Source: Moniliella sp. 'wahieum'
Lineage: Eukaryota > Basidiomycota > Moniliellomycetes > Moniliellales > Moniliellaceae
NCBI GenBank assembly: GCA_003971905.1
Contig: RSEE01000056.1
Span: forward strand, 1 to 64,000
Direction of reading: 5' to 3'
Length of the DNA: 64,000 nt
The first letter of the stretch is position 1. Each line of letters opens with the position of its first letter. Positions 12,816 through 24,231 of this stretch are shown in pieces. The notes under the pieces were generated by a model. That model did not search any database. It saw nothing but the letters and a program-made list of their open reading frames with translations, and was not told the DNA's origin. Both the position numbers and the translations under genes were made by a program.

Positions 12816-14600
12816 CCTCCTCCTCCCCTGCTATGGACCCGTGCTGAGCCCACAAGAGGCGGTTGCTTGCGCAACAGTCTGCCTCCTACTCCCTCACTTG
12901 CGCAAGTACCACTCGGTCGAAGTTCTTCGTACTGCCTGGCCAACTGGCTCCGAGAGTTCGCTTGCCACCTCAGAAGCACAAGCACAAGCACAAGCTCAAC
13001 CTGCCGCCCTGCCATCGGGGAAACATACAGAGGAACAGGAAAACTTACAGTGCAACCTAGGCCAATTGGGTCGCGCCAACACCGCCCACACCACCTTCGC
13101 TCGTCCTTTCCTCGCCCAACTCGACGACCCACGACCTTGGTACTCGAGGCGCCGAATTCGAACCAACAGTATCTCCCGATCCCGAGCGACGCACCTCGTT
13201 CTTTCTGCATTTGGGACTGGGACTGGGCAATCTCACCCCACCCCACCCTGGCCCGGCCCGGACCGCGCCCGCTCCTCTTCTTCCTCCGCCGCCCTTCCTC
13301 TCCCGCGGACAGGCGCGCCGATCCCGATCCCCTTCCCCTTCCCCTACTCCTCCCAGGGCAAAGAAGGAGAACCCTTTGGTCCCCTCGTCCCTGGCTCGCG
13401 CTCTCGCTCAGCTCGAGCACGTCCGCTGCCCGTTCCTGCCGTGCCACCGCACCAGCCCAAGGGGGAGAGCAACCGATACTGCCTCCGCTCGCTCCGTCTG
13501 CACGGTACGGGCACGGGCACGGGCACGACGGAAAAGGGCACGACGGCAACGAGGACGACGGTCCCCGCCTCGAGCGCCAAACACAGCTACACTGATCCCG
13601 TCCGCTGTGCTGTCTCTGCCCAGCCCATCCGTATCCCCGTGCTGTCGCCGTGCGCAACCAAGTCCCCGCGCTAGCCTGCCATGTCCATGTCAAACCCATC
13701 TGGATGGTGCCCCGCGTCGCTGCGTTGATGCCCTTGGTCTTGTTCTTGGCTCTTGGCTCTTGGCTTTGGCTCTTGGGCCTTGATCTGCTCTTGCCCTCAT
13801 GGACTGATGAGAACCATCTGCTTTCTTTGTTACCTCTTGCACTTGGACCACAAGTGAGCAAGGGGTGCAGTATGTATATTTCGCCTGCGCTCGTGCTGGG
13901 CGTGCGCTTTGCCCGGACCGGCTACATGCCCACCGGACCCGTCTTGGTGCCTCCCCCCCCGCCCCCTCTCACTCCGCCCCGATGATACCTCATTTCACGG
14001 TTCACGGTTCACCCCTCTCCCATTCGTCTTGATCGTTGATCCTTCGTATGTGTTTCCTCTGTTCATGTCTTTTTTCCTCTTCCCATGTCGATCCGGCTTG
14101 CCCTACCCCCCCTTCCATTACCTCCATTACTTCCATTCTCTGCCTCTTTTCCTCGATGCGGCATAGGCCAAAGGAAAAGGAAACAGGAAAAGGCAACGCA
14201 ATGCCAGGGCGAAGGTCGGCATGTATATAGTCTCCACCATTATACATCCACCAGGTCCGCATTCGTGCACTCAGGCGGGCGGCAAGCCCCCCCCCCGCCC
14301 TAATAGCTTCGATTGTGGTGAGCCCAGAACGACAGATGAGACTACCCGTGCGACCTGGGGAGGAACCAAACCCACCCGCTGGAACTACCGCATGGTCCAC
14401 CGCCACCCCTCGCTCTATCCTGGTTGGAGGAGGCGAGATAGTCGTCTTGTACATTCGCTACGGATCCTCCGTGCAAGCCAGGGGGAAATACGGCGGCGAG
14501 CAAAGGCGTCTCCGCCTGGGGCCGGAAGGGGGGATAAGGTCCGAGGAAGGAAGAGAGCGAGAGCACAAGACGTGCCGGTCCCTTCGCGTGGAACCGAGCG
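12816..14600. other. Low-complexity and intergenic sequence without a supported gene
   Basis: 12950-13680 is open in several frames on both strands with Ser/Arg/Pro-rich or (Ala-Gln)n content, which is typical of GC-rich low complexity and not evidence of a gene. It could be the low-complexity tail of the YAK1-like gene. 13680-14300 is C/T-rich with short direct repeats (CTTGGCTCTTGG at about 13740-13775). Nothing recognisable was found up to the tRNA. Confidence 0.4.
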
Positions 14601-14608
14601 CAAAAAAA

Positions 14609-14696
14609 CGAATCCTGCCGGGGTCGAACCGACGACCATTACCATGACTTCCTGGCGTAGCCGGAAAGTAACACTCTACCACTGAGCTAAGGATCG
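14609..14696 (-). tRNA. Intron-containing tRNA, anticodon most likely CCG (Arg)
   Basis: On the minus strand TAGCTCAGTGGTAGAG gives positions 8-9 plus the D arm (box A). GGTTCGACC with stem GTCGG/CCGGC gives the T arm (box B). The anticodon stem TTACT/GGTAA encloses a loop of TT-CCG-G followed by about 16 nt of intron and T, so the anticodon reads CCG. The 5-nt variable loop fits. The acceptor stem pairs well over five base pairs (ATCCT/AGGAT) but its outermost pair is a mismatch, which may be a sequence error. A run of seven T follows the 3' end (14602-14608), the expected RNA polymerase III terminator. Identity depends on intron placement, so Arg is likely but not certain. Confidence 0.75.
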
Positions 14697-17600
14697 ATTG
14701 AGCAGCGTTGTCCGTATGCTAACCACCTGGTTATCCCCTGATTTCGTTTGTGCCCTAATCGATAATCATCCTTCCACCAAGAGTCCTCCGCAAGAGTCCT
14801 ATAGAGAGACACTTGACTTCCACAAGGTTTCTATAAAGACACACTTGATCTATCACTCTTACAGTAGGAGGGAGGGAGGATGGTACGTTTACATGCAGTG
14901 CAGGAGACAGCACGTTGTCCAGAATCCCAAGTTGCCGGTGGGTGGAAAGATAGAATGCATGCGCAGTGAGAGGTGGGCACCATGAGATATGCATATATGG
15001 ACACTGAAATCGTAGTCGGATGACGCATCGGTCGGCCCAAAAGTCGTGGAATGTCGTTGTAGAGGGAAGAAGGAAGTGGGAAAGTAGGGATGGATGACGA
15101 CGGGGGACATAAGACTGGGATCGGACTCCCCTCTGCTGCCACCCCCACCCGTCAAAGGACCACACATGGTGAGATGTGTAGGTCCTGCACTGGTGTCAGG
15201 TGAGGAGCGCAATGGCAAACTGTGCCAGTGAACTTGCGTCTTCCGCCACATATTCGCCCGAGTTGCCCGACGCGGAAAACGTAACGCCCGGTACGATCCC
15301 ACTTCGTACACATTGTCCGCCCAGCGGAGCGAGCGGTGGGCACAGCGGTTGTTTGGTGTTGGCTCACGATCCAGACCTGGACATGGATCACGCTGCCCAT
15401 GTTGAGAGTGTGGTAGGAGGAGGAGGGAAAGGGAAGAATGGAGAGTGGAGAACGGAAAATGGGAAATGGAACAGAAGCGGTTGCTGCGCCCGGCCACTCA
15501 GGTTTGCTGTGCGGGGAGCGGGTATACGAAGAAGAATCGATGCACCCGAGGAAATTGTGGTCGAGGCAGAGAGAGGACAAGCAGCACAAATAACTCGGGT
15601 AGCTTTGGCGTGCGAGTGCGAATCAGATCTCAGAGCGCTAATGGCAAGCAGAAAGGATGGTGGGGCGAAGAGGATGCGGTGCAGGTGTCCCACAGATGTG
15701 CTTCAGCTGATTGATGGTAGGGTGGGGCAGGCAGAGGCTACTGGTCCATGGGGGAGCAGGACGTTTGGGAAGGGGGGCTGAGAAGAATGAAGGTGAACGT
15801 GTGAGGGCAGATAAGTAGGAAGAAGTGCGTGGGTGAGCGATGGGCGTGCGGGCGTGCCGGTATAGTAGGTGATGGGTGATGGATGATGGATGATAGGTGC
15901 ATGCGCATTGGTATCTCATTAATCATTCTCATGCATATCTCTGAGGGCAGAGCTGTGTAAGAAGGAGAGGGGAGAGTGTACACACTGAGCGCTGAGCAGC
16001 GCTGAGCCCTAACTCTGTCCAGAGCGAACAGGCGCCAAGGGGAAGGAAAGGAGGGGGGGCGTTATAACAGGCACTCGTCAAGCGTGCTGGCTGCACACTG
16101 CGCCAACGGTGAGCGGCTGAGCGTCGATCGCGTCCTATCGACTATCTTCCCGCTCGCATTCACAAGCAAGAGAGGGTGCTGTGCGTGGGGGTATGTTCTT
16201 CAGCTTCAAGCTTCACCAGTCCTTCACCGGTCACCGCGGCAGAGAGTAAGACTATCGCAGTGTCTCGAGCGCACAGAAGTGTTTTCAAGTGGGGCGCTCT
16301 CTTTCTGCCATCATCAAATCGGAATCAGAATAGCAGCAACTCAGCTGTTGCTGCGTGTCCTGGGTGTTTGGCGCCACGTTTGCCCGTCTGGCCTCAGGCT
16401 GGGGGGCAGGGGCACTCTCAGTGCAAATTGTGCCTTTTCTCGTTCGGTCAGTGCGATCGATGACTGACCGTGACATGCCTTTTCTTAGATCTTTGGCCTT
16501 AGGTCTTAGTCTCAGACATCATGCAGTTATCACCCTGTTTTGTTACTGTCACGCGTCACGCGTCACCGTTACGGCGTACGACCAATCTTGTTTATTAGCT
16601 GCCAGGTGTGGCCATCATGCATCATGCATCACGGTTCACCATGAGCGCATGAGCCGGCCTGGGCCCTGCCAGGCCTGCCCGGGCTGTGCAGGAAACACCG
16701 CTGCCATGCAATTTGCCCCAGACCACTTTTTGACAGGTGCCTCACGGATGCATGTTGTCTTCTGCTTCCCGCCAGTCCCTGCCAGTCCTCTGCGCCATTG
16801 GCAACAACAAGTCCAATGCCCCAAAATGCATAGTGCATAATTGCCGTTTGCATGTTACACGAGATACAAGTAGGCTGAGTGCTGAGCCGGTCAGCCTGAG
16901 CGCACGAATGTCAAGGGAGCCCTCACTGGCCTCAGGCCTCACTCTAATAAGAATAGCCCCGCCAAATGCTCGATCTCTGCGCGTCAACAACACAGCAACC
17001 TCTCTTCGGGCACCGTTAAATCTGTTACAACCCCAGCTGCTTGTTGTCACATGTCACAGCTGCATTTAGCTTCTCAAATGTTAGTAGCTCCACTTGTGTG
17101 ATGCATGATGACCTCTGGGAAGTTACGATGATGGCGGGCGCTATAGCGGATAGCGATCTACATTTGTCATGGGTTCAACCAGCACCCATCTGCTGTGCGT
17201 ATCTTCAGAGGCTCTAGTGGGGCTTCTCAGATCTCGGCGTTGATCTCAACCCACAAGGCCTGCGAAACTTGAAGCTTGAAGGCTGAGGGGTCGGAAGCAA
17301 TGCCTGGCGAGACACGTTTTGAGGGGGGGAACGGAACTATCATATCCAGAGATCAATGACGCATGATGCCTTCTGAAATCGATTCTCCTATAACTTGTAA
17401 CACCCTCTGCTGTCCATGCCCGCATCATATGTACAGTCGCGGTATGTGTCAACTGTATCAATGCACAGAATAAAAAAACATGACAAGAAAACAAGTGTGG
17501 ACCTTTCACTCCTTCTCTTTCCCATTATACAAAAGAATGGAAAATCCTTCCCAGAATGATTTGGGGTCAATACAAGCATTGCTGTTCGTGTCTGTTGGTC

Positions 17601-19067
17601 CCTTGCTGGCCCGGCCGACTTTCCCAATTACCACCCTTGCAGGCTGTTGGGGTCGAGGCAGTGCTGAGAACAAGGAGGTGAGTCACGCAACAACAAAACA
17701 ACTTCTCGCACCGCTCCCGCAGATGATTAATGATTGATGATAATGATACGACAGAAATACATACGTACGACAGCTACTGAGTACTGGATGGGATGTGGCA
17801 GGTGAGACAAGTGGCATGGCATGAGTAACTCACTGAGTAGTACGCAGTGTCAGGATAGAGTCATACATCAGCATCATGCTTCATGCTTCATGCGGGTAGG
17901 GTGCACTTAAGTTGCACGCTTGCCGCCGCCGCCAGGCTGTGACATGTGACGTGACTTGCAATGTTGAAGCCCCTTGCACAGCACAGGCTATGCACGCTTG
18001 TCGGACGCAGATGTTCCGCCGGCGCTAGCGCTCTGCAGGGGGGGTAGGGTTCAGACTGAGTACGTGGTCAGTCTGGTGCAGTCCACCGGCCCAGGCGCTC
18101 CTGCACCACGCGGCACGCCCGACAGGCTGCCCACGGTTGCACAGCGCAGGCTCCCTCCGAATCTCGTGTCTCAGAGCGTGCGTGTCACGCAAATGCCACC
18201 TCCCATGCATCCCAGGTGGCAGAGCCCCGAGACAGTGTGTGTTTGTGTACATGTCCCATGCATGGCAGGGGCGAGTAATTGGCGTTACTTTTTCAAGCTC
18301 AAGCTCAAGCTTAAGCTTCAACCTCGCATTCCCATTCCTTTTCGGATACGACCGAGATTCATCTATGTCTGGGTTTTCCCCTGGCCTCTCTCTATTTCTG
18401 TTTCTGCTGCCTGGGGCGTATGCGAAGCTGAAAAGAGCTGCTCGGAGAGAAAGAATAAAGCACAACATGTGTGAAAGAGCACAAGGTCACAGAGAGAAGG
18501 AGAGGAGAGAGAGAAGACGATGGATCTATTCAAGAGAGAAGCCCGTTGGAAGAACATAGGGGAGAGTCGGGTAGAACAGGGCGAGGCGCGAGAGGCGTGA
18601 TGTGGGATCAGCGGCATGCGTGATGCGCTGAGAGCAACAGAATATAGATCGTCAACCGTGATTTGCAGAGGCGTGTGCGTGCTGAGGCTCACCAGCGACG
18701 AGGGGGGGTACATACCCAATAAGCTTCAGGTTGGGGGGATATTGGTGGGAGGAAAATATAGTTTGGTGGGGTTCTTTCTTATTGGAAATCTTGAACTGGT
18801 TGTACTTATTGGGCGTTGGACTGCACTCCCCACAGATGGCTTGACTGTGTTGCTGAGGACGAGGGATAGGCCATTATTCCAGCAAGGAAATGGGGGGGGA
18901 AGACCAGGATTGGGGGTTATATTTATACACCTCTCCATGTCGCAAGCAGGTCGCCATTCAGCAACAGGTCTCATCTGACATACCCGCGACGGTCTAATAC
19001 GCGATATAAACATCGAATGTATAACTGCCAGCACAGTCCTACTATGGCAGATTTAGCAAAGGCATTG
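14697..19067. other. 4.4-kb intergenic region rich in short palindromic repeats
   Basis: No convincing gene. Open frames around 15190-15590 on the minus strand contain peptides of ordinary composition but no domain or stable frame. Repeats include AAGCTT clusters (16200-16215, 17265-17282, 18294-18320), ATGCAT clusters (16613-16630, 17099-17110), CATGCTT/CATGC repeats (17868-17892) and GTCACGCGTCAC repeats (16550-16570). Confidence 0.45.
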
Positions 19068-21644
19068 CTATGTGTGTGGGTTAATTGGCGCGTATACGGG
19101 AAGGAAGGGGGATGGGGGGGTCTTCGGTCGGTCAACGTTCCAGGTTCCTTCGACAGGAGAGGACTGGCCCGATGAATCGCTAGCACTAGTGGGCCGAAAT
19201 TGGCAAAGAGAGGTGATCAGGCGGCCGGCGGTGGCTTCCCAAAAGGAAGCGTACATGTTGACGTTGTCAATCACCTTGCCCGACTCGCGGATCTGCAATG
19301 GCTTGACATTGACAAACCCAGCGCGTTCAAAGCGGTGCGAGTACCACGGGTACTTGCCCGCCGAGCGCCAGAATACCTACCACCAGGTGCAACCGCCCGG
19401 AACAGCTCGACAATTTCCCGGTCGGCTCGCCAACAGACGTGTCGTCTCGTCCCTGGCCTGGCCAGCGTCGGCGCTGGTCGCTCCGCCGCAATCACAGGGA
19501 ACCAGTCCAAGTGATCCATGAGGATGGCCGCGTCAAGTGCCCATCGGGCAAACCGCGGAGAACGGTGACGATCGCGTCCGTGTGCAGTCGGAACGCGCAG
19601 CGCCCCCGGTTCGCACAGCGCTGCCCCCCTTCCTTGCGAAGATAAAGAGGAGTGCTTGTTCGCTGTATCTCCCCGCCAAGCAGAGATGGTAATGGTAGTT
19701 GTCGGTAGCCAAGCTGGTCTTGCACGCGACCGGTCGAGGGTGTCAGAGGCAAATTGGGCTACACTGGTACCGTCGGCGTGAGACAGGCAAGTGGTGCGGG
19801 GCACTCCTAGTTGCGTTCCACAAGAAGGGGGATTGGCCAGTGCGAGGCGGGTGAGGATCGGGTTGAGCAAGGCCAGCGGACGCGCTTGGTCCATAGACGA
19901 CCTTGCTCTTGGATCGAGGGCGCGGCAACCATCTTCTTCACTCCTTCCGACCCCAATGGCGCTAAATGCAATCTTGGCCAAGCGTAGCGCATGGCCCGAA
20001 TAGCCACGGAAGTAAAAGTTGCGGTCAAAGACGGTGGTTTGGTTGCGCCAGAATTGATAGGCATGCGATGAGAGGTGGAGTGCCAGTTGCGTGTCCAACA
20101 ATGCCGGAAACTACCCGGTCCCGAACGGGCAGACGCTTGGCCTTGCCCAAACAGCGTCCACACTGCTCATGGCTGATCTTGGCAGCAGCCATGGCAAGCT
20201 TGAGCTCAAGAATATGTCCCTGGCAAGCATTCATATCCACCGCATGGATCCGTTGCGGCTTGCCCTCGATCGCATAATGTAGTGCATTGTCCCCAGCCGA
20301 GGTGATGCATAAAACGGTTGTCCTTCGACCAATTCCACACAGCCGCATGTCCACCGACGGATCCTCCCATACAAAATCCATACACCCACGTTCGGAACAG
20401 ATCGGTAAACGCCGTATCGATAAAGGGGACCCGCCACACATGCTTTTGAAAGTGGAACGAAGATGCCGGATAGGGCACTCCAGCCACCTTGCCCCGCGAG
20501 CTGGTGCTCGCCACAGAAGCGCCCGATGCAACTGGTTGGTTCATTCGTTCCATGCTAGTTCGGGGAACGAAGGAGGTACGACAGTGCGGTTGCCACATTC
20601 TACCTCGAACGCTTGCACTGCCTCGCTGGTATCGCGCAGACGGGAGCAACCGAGCCAAATGTAATACGGGCTGGTGGGAACGAGAGCAAGTTAGTACTCT
20701 GGACAATAAAAGCATAAGATGGGACACGTACGATTAACCACTCACATTTGGATCAAACCAGGGACGAGGAAGTGGTTACGTCCGTTGAAGCACTTGATTG
20801 TTCCGAATCGATGCTCGAGGTAGTCTCTTCGTGCCGGGTGAAGGTCCACATGGTCCCACGAGAACCACCATGTCCAGAACCAGCGCACCAACGGGTGACA
20901 CCCCGTCCCTTGTCCGACTTGGACGGAGGCGCAGCATAAAAGTCACAAACTGCCACCATGCCCGTCTCGGGATCAAGAATGGAATCTACCCGATCCAGGG
21001 TAGCATAGAACGGAGGAATCATCGAGAGAGAGTAACTCATCGTCACCAGGTCGGCCTTGATACCAGCCGCGTCTCCCAACGCCATACCCGGAACGGAAAA
21101 CGACGCGGCATCTTGGCAAAGAACATGCACATTCTTCCATCCTCGCGCGTGAACCGGGCGCGAGCCACGTCCAGCAATGGCTCACAAAGATCAATCAGGT
21201 AGATGGCTTCGAGTTGGGACAGATCCATGTACTCGGACATCTGCTCAATGTTCCATCCGGTGCCTCCGCCAATATCGATCCAAACCAGGGGCTTGGGGGT
21301 GCTGACGGCGCATGTCCAGCAGATACTGCGCGGTAAGCTGAAGCATGGTCTTGCGTCCCCGCAAAAGGCGGGAACGAGTCATGTCGTACACATTGGCTTG
21401 GGTAGCGTAAAACCGGTCGAGTCGTTCGGCTTGGGTGTTGGTCTTGCCCAACGGACGTAGGAAGCACCCCCACGCAAATAGTACCACCGCCCGCACCCGC
21501 GACGAGAGCAGAATCAGGGCTGCACAGAGCGCCAGCCAGGCTAGGATAATCGCAGCTGCCCCGCCAACACGCTCACTCAGATGGGCGGCGTAGCGGCGGT
21601 GCAGCCGCCTGGACTGCTCGCCAATCGAACATCTTGGTACCCAT
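19068..21644 (-). CDS. BTA1: Betaine-lipid (DGTS) synthase, fused methyltransferase and aminocarboxypropyl transferase
   Basis: Bta1 makes diacylglyceryl-trimethylhomoserine from diacylglycerol and S-adenosylmethionine in the ER. The BtaA half transfers the 3-amino-3-carboxypropyl group and the BtaB half N-methylates it. The start is the ATG at 21644 (MGTKMFDW). A membrane segment follows at about 21460-21540 (AAAIILAWLALCAALILLSS). The BtaB-like half has LDRFYATQANVYDMTRSRLLRGR, SAM motif WIDIGGGTGWNIEQMSEYMDLS (about 21235-21300), IYLIDLCEPLLDVARARF, and ADLVTMSYSLSMIPPFYATLD (about 21000-21060). The BtaA-like half, from about 20500, has DNALHYAIEGKPQRIHAVDMNACQGHILELKLA, LDTQLALHLSSHAYQFWRN, FYFRGYSGHALRLA, AILMDHLDWF and NVNMYASFWEA (about 19230-19262). 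Several frame changes occur and the C-terminal stop at 19068 may be downstream of the true end. Such lipids replace phosphatidylcholine under phosphate limitation in some fungi. Confidence 0.92.
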
Positions 21645-22919
21645 CGTGCTGATGGGGTTAGAGGCGAGAACAGAGGACGGTCAAGGCTGGCATGAGGACG
21701 AGGGGATGGACTTTAAGTGGGATCAAAGGCCCAGCACGTGGTCATTGCATTGGCATGGAGAACCTTGCCGTTGACTCTTCCGGTGTGCGGGCCGGCAAGA
21801 CGAAGCAGGAAAGAGTGGGGAGGGGATCGTACGCATGTTTCACCAGCACGCCTCTACCTCGTATCCCCCCACCTACCAGCCTATCCGCCCGTCTGTGATG
21901 CAAACCAATGGGGCAGGACCCCTGTCGACGGGCTGTGGTACATGCAGCAAGGACCACTGCGTCTCGGTTGCGCGTGCGGACAACAGCCGGGTAGCGGGTG
22001 GAGCCGGTAGCGAGAAGAAACGTGTGCACGGGCCATGCGATCTGAGATACGATAACTACTAGTAACTGCAGCGAGGGTGCCACTGGCAGAGAGCTTGACG
22101 CCCAAGACACAACCCACGTTCGACGTTCGACGTGGGCACTGTGGCGGTAGTGGTGGCGCTCGTGGCAGATCTCAAAAGTGCCGAGAGGCGTCTGGTCGGA
22201 TGGCCCATGAGGCTGAGGATGAGGCCTGAGGCCTATGAGGCCCTGAGGCCTCAGGGCTCGTGCTGTCCTGGAGGAGAAATACCGCTTGCCGGCCCGTCCT
22301 TTCAACGATCCCACGCACAGAGGCAGTGTCCGCTCTCCCCACGTTCCCATTTTGCACGCACCCAACAGCAGATCAATATCAAGCGACACTCCGCCCCATC
22401 AGTAAGTATGTCGCGCATCTCAGTCAGTTCTGTCTGCCATCACCTGCCGGCCTCCCCAGCCGCCCCAGCCCAGCCCTTCCCCTTCGGCCGCCCTAGTCCC
22501 CCCCACGTGCGGCTGGGCTGGTCGTATGCATATTCAGATTCCGATTCCGATGCAATAGTGATGTCATGCATGACAGTCTGGTCGCGCACATGGATTTCTA
22601 CCCGTTCCAGAGAGGGGGCACGTGCAGAGCGTGCGACATCGGGACAAGGAATGGGCCTTCTCGATCTTATCGGGCAGAAGGACGTGGCCCAGCGCAGGCG
22701 GCTACCTTTCACATCCTTTCACCGCCAGACGCACACAACTGGTGGGAGAGCTTATTATTTTTTTTGTTCGTGGACGTACAGATTAGATACAAACACACAT
22801 GCCTTCCCAAATGGGAGAGGGGAGAGGGGGGAGGGGGAGAGGGAGGAGGAACAACAGGCGAGCATGCCGCATGCATGCGATGCATGGACCGATATAGAAT
22901 CTGCGACTTGGAGGTCAAG
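21645..22919. other. Intergenic region with AGGCCT palindromes
   Basis: It holds the BTA1 promoter side (21645-21720) and the 3' flank of the next minus-strand gene. Features are a tandem GAGGCCTGAGGCC array with an 18-bp perfect palindrome, CT-rich sequence at 22450-22510, and CATGCATG repeats at 22862-22885. No gene is supported. Confidence 0.45.
22205..22260. repeat. AGGCCT-core repeats with 18-bp perfect palindrome
   Basis: Four AGGCC cores lie within 55 bp. Positions 22240-22257 form an exact palindrome centred on AGGCCT. The same CTGAGGCC core recurs in the hairpin at 2795-2818. Confidence 0.75.
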
Positions 22920-23890
22920 CTAAGGAGCACGCGCATGCATCACGGACTTGGGATGCGAAGGAACTTGGCCGCGTGTACGACACTTGTAGAGAAAGTGGAC
23001 CACCACTTCACCCTCCTTGGGGGCAGCCATTTCAGAGAAATGCCTGTTGGCCAAATGGGAGAGACGTTCATGCTCCGTGGCTTCATTCAGCTCGCTCACC
23101 CTCACATCGCCTTGGTCGGTGGGACGTGGCGGCGGCTTGGCAGTCACGGAGTGGGTTCGGGAAGTTGGATGCCCTCCTTGATGCGCTTGGTAGCTGCTGT
23201 GGCCGCAGCGCGCGAGCCCACTCCGCCACTCAGAGCCCGCGCCAGTGCCTCATGTCCTCGACGGAGGAGTGACGACGTTTGGCCTGGGGACTGGAGGGCG
23301 GACGCTCCTCGAGGTCGGGTGCGCGTGCTGTGCTTGGGGCGCCTCTTGGGCTTGACGTACCAAGGCGAGGTCTCTCTGGGCATCGGTGATGACCGCATGG
23401 GAGGGCCGCGCGCTGACTCCGACGAGAGGAGGGGGCCAGTCGGGTGCAAGGCCGTATGCCTTGAGGTAGGACGCGAGTTGGTCTTTGGGCCAGGTGGGAG
23501 AGGTTGATGCGGGGTACGTATTCGGATGGGGCAGGAGCGGGGCGGGGGCAGGCGCGGCGGACGCAGGCGCTGCTTGAGACGGAAGAACAACCGGTTAGGA
23601 TGGCAGACGCACAGAGAGGAACGGGCAGCTTACGCTCGGCGCGGGTCAGACGCTGGCGGTGCGGGTGGCATTGGTGGTGGTGGGCAGGGCGGCGGCGGCG
23701 GTGGCGGGCACGATGTCGGAGGCGGCAGCGAGGGGCGTGGACGGCAGGCCAGTGGGAGGGGCGGCGAGGCGGCGCGGGAGACAGCAATTCCGCGACGGAT
23801 TCCGCGCTGGGCGCGGGCGGGCATGCCACATGCCACAGGTGATGCGGTGGTGGGTGGGGAGTGGCCCGGGTGGGCGGTGGCTGCTGAGCT
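22920..23890 (-). CDS. Uncharacterised protein, possibly with a short helix-extension-helix (SAP/LEM-like) motif
   Basis: Not recognised. Reading down the minus strand, an Ala/Pro/Arg-rich N-terminus (23650-23890) includes MPARAQRGIRRGIAVSRAA, which could be a mitochondrial presequence. A credible intron starts with GTAAGC near 23634, contains CTAAC, and ends AAGCAG near 23568. After it comes WPKDQLASYLKAYGLAPDWPPP (about 23430-23490), which could form a SAP/LEM-like helical pair, then SHAVITDAQRDLALV and a basic linker. The next block is ALARALSGGVGSRAAATAATKRIKEGIQLPEP (about 23150-23250). The last is VSELNEATEHERLSHLANRHFSEMAAPKEGEVVVHFLYK (22975-23100), with a stop at 22920. The blocks are in different frames, consistent with indels. 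It is divergent from the RhoGEF gene, with about 340 bp between the start regions. Confidence 0.45.
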
Positions 23891-24231
23891 AAGCGCCATG
23901 TGGGGCGCTGGGGCGAGGGCTGTGACATGTGACACGGGGGGAGCAGCAAGGGGCGGGTAAGCTGTGCGGCCCGCCGTCCGGCGCAAGCAGCATGCAGGCT
24001 GCATGCTCGCCTGTGCTGGGCTGCTGGGCGCCGATCGCTGATTGAAGCTATCGAAGCTTGAAGCTTGAAGCGACGCGCCGGCAGCCTGCCGCAGCGGCAA
24101 GGGGCGCCTGGGCTGCGTCGGCGTGCGCTGCTGCTGGCCTCGGCACACCGCCGCCCGCTTCTCGCCGCCCAGCAGGAGCACGCGACCACCACCACCACCA
24201 CCCCCGCCACCACCGCCACCGCCACCGCACC

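Noticed and set aside
12788-13861. 357-codon minus-strand open frame
   Set aside because: Low-complexity Arg/Ser/Gly-rich translation opposite other open frames. No conserved block, no leader, no intron signals.
15152-15600. Possible short minus-strand gene with peptide PGVTFSASGNSGEYVAEDASSLAQFAIALL
   Set aside because: A pleasing C-terminal-like peptide, but it has no upstream coding continuity, domain or leader. Left in the intergenic entry.
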